This document shows positions 9,284-16,949 of a stretch of 42,403 nucleotides of DNA, piece after piece. Made by a program: the position numbers and the translations under genes. Each line of letters starts with the position of its first letter. Within the stretch, counting starts at the first letter, position 1. Source of the stretch: Granulosicoccaceae sp. 1_MG-2023 (lineage in GTDB: Bacteria; Pseudomonadota; Gammaproteobacteria; Granulosicoccales; Granulosicoccaceae); the NCBI GenBank assembly GCA_030546905.1, contig JAUOPI010000030.1, forward strand, positions 1 to 42,403. Direction: 5' to 3'. Below the pieces are notes generated by a model. It had not been told where the DNA came from. It was given only the letters and a program-made list of their open reading frames with translations, and did no database searches.

Positions 9284-9313
9284 TAAAAAACGCCGGCTGA
9301 GAGCCGGCGTTTT
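9284..9313 (-). terminator. Terminator after the distal tRNA-Arg
   Basis: A 9-bp stem (9290-9298 with 9302-9310) and a 3-nt loop, followed on the minus strand by a run of Ts (9285-9290). It ends the tRNA-Arg transcription unit. Confidence 0.85.
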
Positions 9314-9321
9314 GAATGAGA

Positions 9322-9398
9322 TGGCGCACCTGGAAGGATTCGAACCTCCGACCGCCTGGTTCGTAGCCAGGTACTCTATCCAGCTGAGCTACAGGTGC
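9322..9398 (-). tRNA. tRNA-Arg (anticodon ACG), distal copy
   Basis: 77-nt tRNA with acceptor stem GCACCTG/CAGGTGC, discriminator G and encoded CCA (9322-9324). The anticodon stem-loop CCTGG-CTACGAA-CCAGG gives anticodon ACG, expected to be edited to ICG by TadA and to read CGU/CGC/CGA. The T-arm GGTTCGAATCC is intact. It is identical to the copy 130 bp upstream in the direction of transcription. Confidence 0.98.
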
Positions 9399-9413
9399 AC
9401 TGATTGGGTATAA

Positions 9414-9443
9414 CGAAAAACGCCGGCTGCGAGCCGGCGCTTT
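9414..9443 (-). terminator. Terminator-like hairpin between the two tRNA-Arg genes
   Basis: An 8-bp stem CGCCGGCT/AGCCGGCG (9421-9428 with 9432-9439), a 3-nt loop and five Ts on the minus strand. It differs from the distal terminator by two bases. It lies between two co-oriented tRNA genes, so it should limit transcription of the distal copy, or act as a processing boundary. Confidence 0.75.
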
Positions 9444-9451
9444 GAATAAGA

Positions 9452-9528
9452 TGGCGCACCTGGAAGGATTCGAACCTCCGACCGCCTGGTTCGTAGCCAG
9501 GTACTCTATCCAGCTGAGCTACAGGTGC
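9452..9528 (-). tRNA. tRNA-Arg (anticodon ACG), proximal copy
   Basis: 77-nt tRNA identical in sequence to the distal copy: anticodon loop CTACGAA (ACG), encoded CCA (9452-9454). A good promoter with GC-rich discriminator lies directly upstream (9542-9570). Confidence 0.98.
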
Positions 9529-9541
9529 GCTGAGGGGGCGT

Positions 9542-9570
9542 ATTATGCTGATGCCACCCTTTTAAGTCAA
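9542..9570 (-). promoter_or_regulatory. Sigma70 promoter of the tRNA-Arg pair
   Basis: On the minus strand: -35 TTGACT (9565-9570), 17-bp spacer, -10 CATAAT (9542-9547), then a discriminator CGCCCCC before the tRNA. The GC-rich discriminator is typical of stable-RNA promoters under stringent (ppGpp/DksA) control. Confidence 0.75.
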
Positions 9571-9627
9571 GAATAATACAGCGATATTTTCTTAACTTGT
9601 TCCGGTAAATCGTACCGGGTAAACCTA

Positions 9628-9720
9628 TGGCGGAGAGAGAGGGATTCGAACCCTCGATGGAGCTATAAACCCCATACTCCCTTAGCAGGGGAGCGCCTTC
9701 AGCCACTCGGCCATCTCTCC
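9628..9720 (-). tRNA. tRNA-Ser (anticodon GCT)
   Basis: 93-nt class II tRNA with acceptor stem GGAGAGA/TCTCTCC, anticodon loop CTGCTAA (GCT, reading AGC/AGU), an extended variable arm and encoded CCA (9628-9630). It lies between csrA and the tRNA-Arg pair, a common gammaproteobacterial order. Confidence 0.98.
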
Positions 9721-9730
9721 GTATCCGCGT

Positions 9731-9736
9731 ATTATA
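9731..9736 (-). promoter_or_regulatory. -10 element of tRNA-Ser
   Basis: A perfect TATAAT on the minus strand 10 bp before the tRNA 5' end, followed by ACGCGG. No clear -35 is visible, so the promoter may depend on other contacts. Confidence 0.55.
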
Positions 9737-9821
9737 ACGCAATTTCAGCGAATGGCAGCTATTTGTGCAGAAAAAATTCGATCTTCTCTGCCACTGTCCG
9801 CTGCAGGACAATCGCTGAAAT

Positions 9822-9849
9822 AAAAAAAGCCGCTGATCTCCCCAGCGGC
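9822..9849 (-). terminator. Intrinsic terminator downstream of csrA
   Basis: Stem GCCGCTG (9829-9835) with CAGCGGC (9843-9849), 7-nt loop, followed on the minus strand by seven Ts. It separates csrA from tRNA-Ser. Confidence 0.85.
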
Positions 9850-9972
9850 GGCGCTAGGATAACGCCTTCGCATTCAGAGGTAAACCCCCAAAATGCATTT
9901 TTGATTTCAGACTGAGGCACAGGTCTTGTGGTGCCGCAAGGCTGCCTGTTCTGCCCGCCCCGTCTGTTTGTT

Positions 9973-10188
9973 TTACTGGTTACCGCGGTTGTCGTCGTCG
10001 AGCTCGACGATTTCTTCACCGTCCTGCTCGCGGCGAATCCGTTCGTAGATCTCTTCCCGGTGGACTGCCACCTCTTTCGGCGCGTTTACACCGATACGAA
10101 CCTGATTACCTTTTACGCCAAGTACGGTGACGGTCACTTCATCACCAATCATCAGTGATTCACCGACGCGACGAGTCAGAATAAGCAT
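9973..10188 (-). CDS. csrA: Carbon storage regulator CsrA
   Basis: Small dimeric RNA-binding protein that represses or stabilises mRNAs by binding GGA motifs near ribosome binding sites. The 71 residues contain the full family core: [20 protein letters not shown], then [22 protein letters not shown]. The key residues L4, R6 and R44-region are in place. It is about 10 residues longer than E. coli CsrA, because of an acidic C-terminal tail ([14 protein letters not shown]). A plausible ribosome binding site (ACGGAG) lies 9 nt before the ATG. That site itself resembles a CsrA target, which suggests autoregulation. It lies downstream of alaS-lysC, as in many gammaproteobacteria, and has its own terminator. 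Confidence 0.97.
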   Translation of the reverse strand: MLILTRRVGESLMIGDEVTVTVLGVKGNQVRIGVNAPKEVAVHREEIYERIRREQDGEEIVELDDDNRGNQ

Positions 10189-10212
10189 GCAATTTTACTC
10201 CGTGTTCAAAAA

Positions 10213-10233
10213 ACATTCCAGCGATCACATTCC
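10213..10233 (-). promoter_or_regulatory. Paired GGAATGT motifs in the csrA leader
   Basis: On the minus strand GGAATGT occurs twice (10227-10233 and 10213-10219), 7 nt apart, upstream of the csrA ribosome binding site. CsrA binds GGA motifs, and E. coli CsrA represses its own leader at several such sites. Binding here is inferred. Confidence 0.35.
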
Positions 10234-10265
10234 GGCCGGGCGACCCGGGCTCCGGCTGCCGGAAA

Positions 10266-10294
10266 CAAAAAATGCCGCCTGTGTTACCGGGCGG
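10266..10294 (-). terminator. Possible terminator after lysC
   Basis: A short 5-bp stem CCGCC/GGCGG (10275-10279 with 10290-10294), a 10-nt loop, and a T-run on the minus strand (10267-10272). The stem is short, so this may be a partial terminator that lets some transcription continue into csrA. Confidence 0.45.
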
Positions 10295-10383
10295 ACTCAG
10301 TCTTGAATGCTTATATCGTGCATTTCTCTTTTTATTGAAGGGAGTCGGGTCGCTCCCTTGTAGTGTATATAGTGTATGAAGCC

Positions 10384-11610
10384 TCAATCGGGAACCTGAT
10401 CCAGACCGAACGCATCGTGCAGTGCGCGGTTGGCAAGCTCCACATATTTCTCGTCTATGACAACCGAGATTTTAATCTCCGAGGTAGAGATTAATTGTAT
10501 ATTTATTCCCTCATCAGACAGGGTTTTGAACATCTTGCTGGCTATACCCGCATGGGAACGCATACCGACCCCGACCAGCGAGACTTTTGCGATGGAATCG
10601 TTACTTGTAATTTCACAATTACCACAGGTCTCGATGCGCTCCTGAAGACAGCTCATGGCCTTATCCAGGTCCGAACGCCCGACTGTAAAGGTAAAATCGG
10701 TCAGGCCGTCCGCGCCGACGTTCTGGACAATCATATCGACTTCGATATTCATGTCTGACACCGGGCCGAGAATCTGATATGCAACCCCGGGACTGTCCGG
10801 CACGCCACTCAGGGTAATCTGTGCTTCGTCACGTTTTGCTGCAATACCCGAAATCAGCGCCTGTTCCACGTTTGTATCCTCATCATAGGTAATCAGCGTG
10901 CCCTCGCCGTCTTCAAAGCTCGACAGCACGCGCAGCGGGACATTGTATTTACCCGCAAATTCAACTGAGCGGATCTGCAAGACCTTGGAACCCAGGCTTG
11001 CCATCTCCAGCATTTCTTCAAAGGTGATCTTATCCAGCCGACGCGCTTTGGGCACGATACGCGGATCACTCGTGTAAACGCCGTCCACGTCGGTCAGAAT
11101 CTGGCATTCATCGGCCTTCAAGGCGGCCGCCAGCGCCACAGCGGATGTATCGGAACCACCCCGACCCAGGGTTGTAATATTGCCGTCTTTATCAACCCCC
11201 TGAAAACCGGCCACCACCACGACCCGGCCATCGGCCAGGTCAGCACGGATACGCTCATCCTCGATATGCTCGATCCGTGCCTTTGTGTGCGTACTGTCGG
11301 TACGGAAACGCACCTGCGAGCCGGTATAGGACTTGGCCGCGCAGCCGCGCTTGATCAGCGCCATGCAGAGCAGGCCGATAGTGACCTGCTCACCAGTGGA
11401 CAACACCACATCCAGCTCACGCGGATTGGGCTGCGGCATAATCGACGTGGCCAGCTCCATCAGGCGATTGGTCTCACCGGACATCGCAGAAACCACAACC
11501 ACCACATCGTTGCCGGCCTCTTTGAGCGTCGCCACACGTTCGGCAACCTTCTCTATCCGCTCCACACTGCCGACGGAGGTGCCGCCGTATTTTTGTACTA
11601 TCAACGCCAT
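10384..11610 (-). CDS. lysC: Aspartate kinase
   Basis: First enzyme of the aspartate family pathway (lysine, threonine, methionine, diaminopimelate): aspartate + ATP to 4-phospho-aspartate. It has 408 residues, the length of monofunctional class II-like kinases. The kinase domain opens with IVQKYGGTSVG (residues 4-14) and includes FQGVDKDGNITTLGRGGSDT. Two ACT domains follow for allosteric control by lysine/threonine (SGVPDSPGVAYQILG and KVSLVGVGMRSHAGIA). It has no homoserine dehydrogenase fusion. It begins 14 bp after the alaS stop, so it is co-transcribed with alaS. Confidence 0.97.
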   Translation of the reverse strand: MALIVQKYGGTSVGSVERIEKVAERVATLKEAGNDVVVVVSAMSGETNRLMELATSIMPQPNPRELDVVLSTGEQVTIGLLCMALIKRGCAAKSYTGSQVRFRTDSTHTKARIEHIEDERIRADLADGRVVVVAGFQGVDKDGNITTLGRGGSDTSAVALAAALKADECQILTDVDGVYTSDPRIVPKARRLDKITFEEMLEMASLGSKVLQIRSVEFAGKYNVPLRVLSSFEDGEGTLITYDEDTNVEQALISGIAAKRDEAQITLSGVPDSPGVAYQILGPVSDMNIEVDMIVQNVGADGLTDFTFTVGRSDLDKAMSCLQERIETCGNCEITSNDSIAKVSLVGVGMRSHAGIASKMFKTLSDEGINIQLISTSEIKISVVIDEKYVELANRALHDAFGLDQVPD

Positions 11611-11624
11611 TTAATACAATTCCG

Positions 11625-14225
11625 TCACGCTAATTTTGTACGCAACCACGCTTCCACCGAGGCAAGAGCGGCATCCAGATTCTGCGGCTGATCGCCCCCG
11701 GCCATGGCCATATCGGGCCGGCCGCCACCTTTGCCACCAACCTGCGCGGCGACATGGTTGACCAGCTCACCGGCCTTGACGCTGCCGGTCAGGGATTTGC
11801 TGACACCGACGGCAATCTGCACCTTCTCACCGGAGACTGTGGCCAGCACGACAATCGCCTCACCGAGCTTGTCGCGGTAATGATCGACCATTTCGCGCAT
11901 AGCCTTGGGCTCAACACCGTCCAGACGCAGCACCAACAGCTTGCCAGCGCCGAGATCCACAGCCGAACTGAGACTTTCATCACCGGCCGCCTGCGCCAGA
12001 CGCTTTTGCAGCTGCTCAAGATCACGACCGAGCTTTTTGTTGGTCTCAAGCAATTGCGCGGCCCGTTCTTCAAGACGCGCCACATCCGAACGCAGCAGCG
12101 CCGACAAATTACCCAGCACACGGCGATCATCAAGCCCGGCTTGCAATGCCACCATACCGGTGACCGCCTCAATACGGCGGATTCCCGAGGCAACACCGCC
12201 TTCACCGGTGATACGGAACAAACCGATCTCACCGGTGGCAGCCACGTGCGTGCCGCCACACAGTTCGGTGGAGGTTTCGCCCAGGCTAACCACCCGCACC
12301 ACGTCGCCGTACTTCTCGCCGAACAGCGCCATGGCACCGGCGGCAACGGCGTCATCCATAGCCATTTCACGGACGTTGGCCGATGCGTTGGCGAGGATTT
12401 CAGCGTTCACACGCAGCTCAATTTCTGCCAGGGTGTCGCGCGATACCGGCTCACCATGAGAGAAGTCAAAACGCAGGTACTCCGCATTCACCAGCGAGCC
12501 TTTCTGCGTCACACGCTCACCGAGCACGGCGCGCAAGGCGGCATGCAGCAAATGCGTAGCCGAATGGTTACGCACCACGGCCTGACGGCGTGCCTGATCG
12601 ACAATTGCACGCACCTCGTCGCCGACTGACAGCGAGCCCTCGCGCAGATGACCACTGTGCGTGACCGCCTGACCGGATTTTTGCGTATCTTCGACGACAA
12701 ACTGCACGCCATCGGCCATCAGCACGCCGGTATCGCCGACCTGACCACCTGATTCACCATAGAATGGCGTGCTATCTAGCAATATTGTTGCCTTTTTACC
12801 CGCTTCCAGCGACCCGACCGGCTTGCCGTCCAGGTAAATCCCCGTCACACGGCTGCCTTGTTCAAGCCGCTCGTAGCCGACAAACTCGGTCGCCGCATCG
12901 GTGGTAATACGCGCGCTCATATCAGCGGCGAACTGATTGGCCGAGCGTGCGCGCTCACGCTGCTGTTCCATTTCCGCTTCAAAGCCGTCCATATCGACAG
13001 CCAGCTCATGCTCGCGTGCGATATCGGCGGTCAGATCCACCGGGAAACCGTAGGTGTCGTAGAGCTTGAACAACACGTCACCGGGGATCACCTTGTCGGT
13101 CAGCCCGGCAATGGCCTCTTCGAGTATTTTCATACCGGACGCCAGGGTTGCGTTAAAGCGCTGCTCTTCGGCGAGCAGGGCCTGCTCAATCTGCTCGCGT
13201 TTGTCATTCAGCTCGGGATAGACTTCGCCCATCTCACGCGCCAGCGGAGCGACCAGCTTGTAGAAAAAAGGCTCCGTTGCGCCGAGTTTGCTGCCGTGAC
13301 GGGCCGCGCGGCGGATAATGCGTCGCAGCACATAGCCGCGCCCTTCATTGGAAGGCAGCACACCGTCGGCGATCAGGAATGCGCAGGAACGGATGTGGTC
13401 GGCAATGACTTTCAGGGAACTGCTGGTTTTATCGGCAGCACCGGTCACCGCAGCGGCATCGTCGATCAGATTGCGGAACAGATCGATTTCGTAGTTTGAG
13501 TGCACGCCTTGCAGAACCGCCGCAATACGCTCGAGCCCCATGCCGGTATCCACGCTTGGCTTGGGCAGCGGCGTCAGGGTGCCATCCGCAGCCCGGTCGT
13601 ATTGCATAAAGACCAGGTTCCAGATTTCGATGTAGCGATCGCCGTCCTCTTCAGGTGTACCCGGCGGGCCACCGGCCACATCGGGGCCGTGATCGTAGAA
13701 TATTTCCGAGCAGGGCCCACAGGGACCGGTGTCGCCCATTTGCCAGAAGTTATCCTTGGCGCCGATACGCGCAATGCGGTCCTGCGGCACGCCGATTTTC
13801 TGCGCCCAGATATCATAGGCCTCGTCGTCTTCTTCGAAGACCGTGACCCAGAGCTTATCCTTGGGCAGCCCGATCTCTTCGGTCAGAAACGTCCAGGCAA
13901 AACGGATCGCGTCTTCTTTGAAGTAATCGCCGAAGCTGAAGTTACCCAGCATCTCGAAAAACGTGTGGTGACGTGCGGTATAACCGACATTTTCCAGGTC
14001 GTTGTGTTTTCCGCCGGCCCGCACACAGCGCTGGCTGCTGACCGCGCGGGTGTAGTCGCGCTTGTCCTGCCCCAGAAAGACATCCTTGAACTGCACCATC
14101 CCTGCATTGGTAAACAACAAGGTGTTGTCATTGCCCGGCACCAGTGAGCTGGACGGCACCGGCTGGTGACCGCGCTCGCGGAAAAAAGCCAGAAAGCGGG
14201 ATCGGATTTCAGATGTAGTAATCAT
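11625..14225 (-). CDS. alaS: Alanyl-tRNA synthetase
   Basis: Charges tRNA-Ala in the cytoplasm and edits mis-acylated Ser/Gly. From the ATG at 14225 it has 866 residues, close to E. coli AlaS (876). The N-terminal class II core begins [14 protein letters not shown] and contains [17 protein letters not shown]. The editing domain shows [11 protein letters not shown] (zinc ligands HxxxH) and CGGTHV. The C-Ala domain ends with [19 protein letters not shown] two codons upstream (14231) is possible, but the ATG has AAGG at proper spacing. It lies between recX and lysC. Confidence 0.98.
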   Translation of the reverse strand: MITTSEIRSRFLAFFRERGHQPVPSSSLVPGNDNTLLFTNAGMVQFKDVFLGQDKRDYTRAVSSQRCVRAGGKHNDLENVGYTARHHTFFEMLGNFSFGDYFKEDAIRFAWTFLTEEIGLPKDKLWVTVFEEDDEAYDIWAQKIGVPQDRIARIGAKDNFWQMGDTGPCGPCSEIFYDHGPDVAGGPPGTPEEDGDRYIEIWNLVFMQYDRAADGTLTPLPKPSVDTGMGLERIAAVLQGVHSNYEIDLFRNLIDDAAAVTGAADKTSSSLKVIADHIRSCAFLIADGVLPSNEGRGYVLRRIIRRAARHGSKLGATEPFFYKLVAPLAREMGEVYPELNDKREQIEQALLAEEQRFNATLASGMKILEEAIAGLTDKVIPGDVLFKLYDTYGFPVDLTADIAREHELAVDMDGFEAEMEQQRERARSANQFAADMSARITTDAATEFVGYERLEQGSRVTGIYLDGKPVGSLEAGKKATILLDSTPFYGESGGQVGDTGVLMADGVQFVVEDTQKSGQAVTHSGHLREGSLSVGDEVRAIVDQARRQAVVRNHSATHLLHAALRAVLGERVTQKGSLVNAEYLRFDFSHGEPVSRDTLAEIELRVNAEILANASANVREMAMDDAVAAGAMALFGEKYGDVVRVVSLGETSTELCGGTHVAATGEIGLFRITGEGGVASGIRRIEAVTGMVALQAGLDDRRVLGNLSALLRSDVARLEERAAQLLETNKKLGRDLEQLQKRLAQAAGDESLSSAVDLGAGKLLVLRLDGVEPKAMREMVDHYRDKLGEAIVVLATVSGEKVQIAVGVSKSLTGSVKAGELVNHVAAQVGGKGGGRPDMAMAGGDQPQNLDAALASVEAWLRTKLA

Positions 14226-14263
14226 GTTCACCTTGCGAAAATACAGGCCGTGTCACGGCCGGT

Positions 14264-14780
14264 TCAGAGATCTTCATGTGCGCCCGCGTGGGCAGAAAGG
14301 GCGGCGCGTATCTGTCCGGAACTGAAGCCACGCCCGTGCAGATAGCGCTTGCACTTGAGCAGTTCCTGACCGCTGAGCGCGGTTTCGGCGCCGAATTTAC
14401 GAGCAATCATGCGTGCCGCATTGGCAACCCAATCGGTTTCCAACACAGCCATGGCCTCATCGCAAACCTCACCACTGACGCCGCGGTCACGCAGCTCGGC
14501 GCGGATACGCTGGGCGCCGTAGCCCTTGGCCGCACGCTGTTCGGCATACAGCTCGGCAAAGCGGTAGTCACTCTGGAGTTGGCTTTCTTCGAGCGCGGCA
14601 ATCACGCCCTCGATGACATCGCCATCGAAGCCACGACGGAAAAGCTTGTCGTAGAGTTCCCGGCGGGTGTGTTCCCGCCGGGATAACAGATCAAGTGCTT
14701 TTTGTTTTACCTGATCCGACTCCTCGTCCTTTGTGTTCAGGCTTCTGTCTCTTCTGCCGGCTGCTGTTGATCAGCAGCAT
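14264..14780 (-). pseudogene. recX: recX, recombination regulator, apparent single-base frameshift
   Basis: RecX binds RecA filaments and limits RecA activity. The C-terminal part is readable from GTG 14605 to the stop at 14264 (VIAALEESQLQSDYRFAELY, then KGYGAQRIRAELRDRGV). The N-terminal part is in a different frame: KALDLLSRREHTRRELYDKL runs into an A5 run on the plus strand (14640-14644). With four bases the two parts would join as DKLFRRGFDGDVIEGVIAAL, exactly the family pattern. With five, the upstream frame continues out of family and stops at 14568. The only in-frame ATG for the N-part is 14780, inside the end of recA, so the start is uncertain. This is either a real inactivating insertion or a homopolymer sequencing error. 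Confidence 0.8.
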
Positions 14781-15783
14781 CGCCCTTACCCGGCTTGGCC
14801 AGCAACATCTCGCGCAGTTTGCGGTCAATTTCGTCGGCCATTTCCGGATGCTCCTTCATATAGGTACGGACATTTTCCTTGCCCTGCCCGATACGATCAC
14901 CGTTATAGCTGTACCAGGCGCCGGCCTTGTCGATCAGGCCGTTTTTCACGCCGAGATCGATCAGCTCGCCCTCACGGGAAGAACCTTCACCGTAGAGGAT
15001 TTCGAACTCAACCTGTTTGAACGGCGGGGCCATTTTGTTTTTGACCACTTTGACGCGGGTTTCGTTACCGACCACCTCGTCGCCTTTTTTGACCGAACCG
15101 ATACGACGGATATCCAGACGCACAGAGGAATAGAACTTCAGCGCATTACCACCGGTGGTGGTTTCGGGGCTGCCGAACATCACACCGATCTTCATACGGA
15201 TCTGGTTGATAAAGATAACCAGCGTATTGGAGCGTTTGATATTACCGGTCAGTTTCCGCAGTGCCTGCGACATCAGACGCGCATGCAGGCCCACGTGTGA
15301 ATCACCCATATCACCTTCGATTTCGGCTTTGGGTGTCAGTGCGGCCACGGAGTCGACCACCACCACATCAACCGCACCGGAACGCACCAGCATATCGGTG
15401 ATTTCCAGCGCCTGGTCACCTGTGTCCGGTTGTGAAACCAGCAGATCTTCGACATTAACGCCGAGTTTTTCCGCGTATTGCGGGTCCAGCGCGTGCTCTG
15501 CGTCGACAAAGGCCGCGGTGCCGCCGGCCTTCTGGCATTCAGCAATCGCCTGCAGCGTCATGGTGGTTTTACCGGATGATTCCGGTCCGTAAATCTCCAC
15601 CACCCGGCCTTTGGGCAGCCCGCCTATACCCAGCGCGATATCCACCGACAGCGAGCCGGTCGAGATCACCTCGATATCGCGCACCGCACTGGCGTCACCC
15701 ATGCGCATGACCGCGCCTTTACCAAATTGCTTCTCGATCTGGCCCAATGCCGCCGCAAGCGCTTTCTTTCGATTTTCGTCCAC
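14737..15783 (-). CDS. recA: Recombinase RecA
   Basis: Strand-exchange protein and co-protease for LexA. The 348 residues match the usual length. Walker A is GPESSGKTT (66-74). The Walker B region [19 protein letters not shown] is intact, as are loop L2 ([20 protein letters not shown]) and the acidic C-terminus. The start is GTG at 15783, with a ribosome binding site AAGGGG (15791-15796). A terminator-like hairpin precedes that site. No canonical LexA box is visible upstream. It is followed by recX and alaS on the same strand. Confidence 0.99.
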   Translation of the reverse strand: MDENRKKALAAALGQIEKQFGKGAVMRMGDASAVRDIEVISTGSLSVDIALGIGGLPKGRVVEIYGPESSGKTTMTLQAIAECQKAGGTAAFVDAEHALDPQYAEKLGVNVEDLLVSQPDTGDQALEITDMLVRSGAVDVVVVDSVAALTPKAEIEGDMGDSHVGLHARLMSQALRKLTGNIKRSNTLVIFINQIRMKIGVMFGSPETTTGGNALKFYSSVRLDIRRIGSVKKGDEVVGNETRVKVVKNKMAPPFKQVEFEILYGEGSSREGELIDLGVKNGLIDKAGAWYSYNGDRIGQGKENVRTYMKEHPEMADEIDRKLREMLLAKPGKGDAADQQQPAEETEA

Positions 15784-15802
15784 GTCTTATCCCCTTGAAT
15801 GC

Positions 15803-15840
15803 AAAAAACCGATAACGCGGCCAATGCCACATTTATCGGT
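15803..15840 (-). terminator. Terminator-like hairpin in the recA leader
   Basis: On the minus strand ACCGATAA (15840-15833) pairs with TTATCGGT (15815-15808), and a small inner stem GGC/GCC closes the loop. Six Ts follow directly (15808-15803). The hairpin ends about 7 nt before the recA ribosome binding site. It may terminate the upstream small gene or act as an attenuator for recA. Confidence 0.65.
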
Positions 15841-15899
15841 GCTTACCTCCGTGTACCGGCAGAACACCCGCTGCCGGAATCCCTGTTGTCGGCCCGCGC

Positions 15900-16190
15900 T
15901 TACTGGCAGGCCGGATTCGACGCACTACCGCCGGATGCTTCTTTGAGCTTGCCGCACAGATCACCGATCTTCTCGTTCAGCGTGGAAATACGGTAGTCCG
16001 CGCTTTCGATCCGGTCCTGCACCTGCTCGAGCTCGACCCGTGAGGAGTCGATCTTGGCTTTCAGATCGCGCAATTCCTGCTGTTGTTGCGCGATTTGCGC
16101 GGCCAGCGCTGATGTATCGCCGTCCTGCGCCTGCGCCACGCCCTGAAACAACGCCGCAGCGGCAACAATAAGCAAAACTTTTTTCATCAT
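15900..16190 (-). CDS. Small periplasmic coiled-coil protein, unknown function
   Basis: A 96-residue protein between pncC and recA. It has a clear signal peptide (MKKVLLIVAAAALFQGVAQA, cleavage before QDGD). A charged heptad-like region follows (about 30-75: QIAQQQQELRDLKAKIDSSR, then EQVQDRIESADYRISTLNEK). The C-terminus carries two cysteines (DLCGKL and NPACQ) that could form a disulfide. I do not recognise the family. It is 20 bp downstream of pncC and probably in the same transcript. Coding texture, signal peptide and ribosome binding site (ACGGAA) support a real gene. Confidence 0.75.
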   Translation of the reverse strand: MMKKVLLIVAAAALFQGVAQAQDGDTSALAAQIAQQQQELRDLKAKIDSSRVELEQVQDRIESADYRISTLNEKIGDLCGKLKEASGGSASNPACQ

Positions 16191-16210
16191 GATGTGTGGG
16201 TTCCGTTTGT

Positions 16211-16720
16211 TTAGTTTCTGAGCGTCTGTGCCCGCTCAATCAGGCACTTCAACGCAAAGACCGACGCCTGCAGCCTGACTGACTGCCGGTCACCGGAAAA
16301 ATGTTGCGTATGGACAGCCGCCGGCGCATCGCCTCCGGCCACACCGAAGCAGACCGTACCGACCGGCTTGCCCGGCACCGCGCCGCCCGGCCCGGCGATA
16401 CCGCTGACCGACACCGCAAGCGCCGCCTGACTGGCCGCCACCGCACCACGCGCCATGGCGCCGGCCACCGCCTCGCTGACAGCACCGTGCTGCGCAAGCA
16501 AGGCCGCATCGACGCCCAGCATGGCCATCTTGGCCTCGTTAGTGTAGGTCACAAAGCCGCGGTCAAACCACGCCGAACTGCCCGCCACCGAGGTAATCGC
16601 CATGCTGATCATGCCACCGGTGCACGATTCCGCCGTCGCGCAGACAAGTCCGCGCTCAGTCAGCACCTGCCCCAGCAGCCCGGCCTGGCGCTCAAGCGCT
16701 GTAAAGCCCGATTCAGCCAT
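16211..16720 (-). CDS. pncC: Nicotinamide-nucleotide amidase (CinA C-terminal family)
   Basis: Deamidates nicotinamide mononucleotide to nicotinic acid mononucleotide in NAD recycling. It has 169 residues, corresponding to the stand-alone CinA C-terminal domain. The diagnostic motif TAESCTGG is at 29-36, with SVAGSSAWFDRGFVTYTNEA and VSGIAGPGGAVPGKPVGTV downstream. The ribosome binding site GGAG lies 4 nt before the ATG. pncC next to recA is a widespread order in gammaproteobacteria; here a small periplasmic gene is inserted between them. It is divergent from mutS across 229 bp. Confidence 0.95.
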   Translation of the reverse strand: MAESGFTALERQAGLLGQVLTERGLVCATAESCTGGMISMAITSVAGSSAWFDRGFVTYTNEAKMAMLGVDAALLAQHGAVSEAVAGAMARGAVAASQAALAVSVSGIAGPGGAVPGKPVGTVCFGVAGGDAPAAVHTQHFSGDRQSVRLQASVFALKCLIERAQTLRN

Positions 16721-16949
16721 CCAGCTCCACCGGATTTTCGCAAAACGTCAATAATTCCAGAACTGCACCGAGGCGTCAATGACAGCAGTCTTTACAGTAC
16801 CTTGTCCGGCCTGTTTCCACCCCTGACGGAATCCCGTCATTACATTGCCGGGACATGTCGCGGCCTGAAATTCCGTGCGCGGATTTGCTATCCTGCGCGA
16901 CCGGCATCGCCCGCCGCTTTCACCCGCAACACACTGACCAACGAGATTT

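Larger units (their letters stand above)
9286..9528. repeat. Tandem duplication of tRNA-Arg plus terminator
   Basis: The segments 9286-9398 and 9416-9528 (113 bp each, 130-bp period) match at all but three positions. The differences all lie in or near the hairpin; the tRNA sequences are identical. The promoter is not part of the repeat. Confidence 0.9.

Noticed and set aside
10160-10387. A 75-codon minus-strand frame between lysC and csrA
   Set aside because: It overlaps the csrA start and reads through a terminator-like hairpin; composition looks non-coding.
14640-14650. Programmed +1 frameshift at CTT-T in recX
   Set aside because: The CTT-T context recalls the prfB site, but there is no stop codon in the slip position and no upstream stimulatory ribosome-binding sequence, so a plain insertion or read error is simpler.
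16782-16797. Possible LexA site upstream of pncC
   Set aside because: ACAG occurs twice 8 bp apart, but as a direct repeat and not the inverted CTGT-N8-ACAG that LexA needs.
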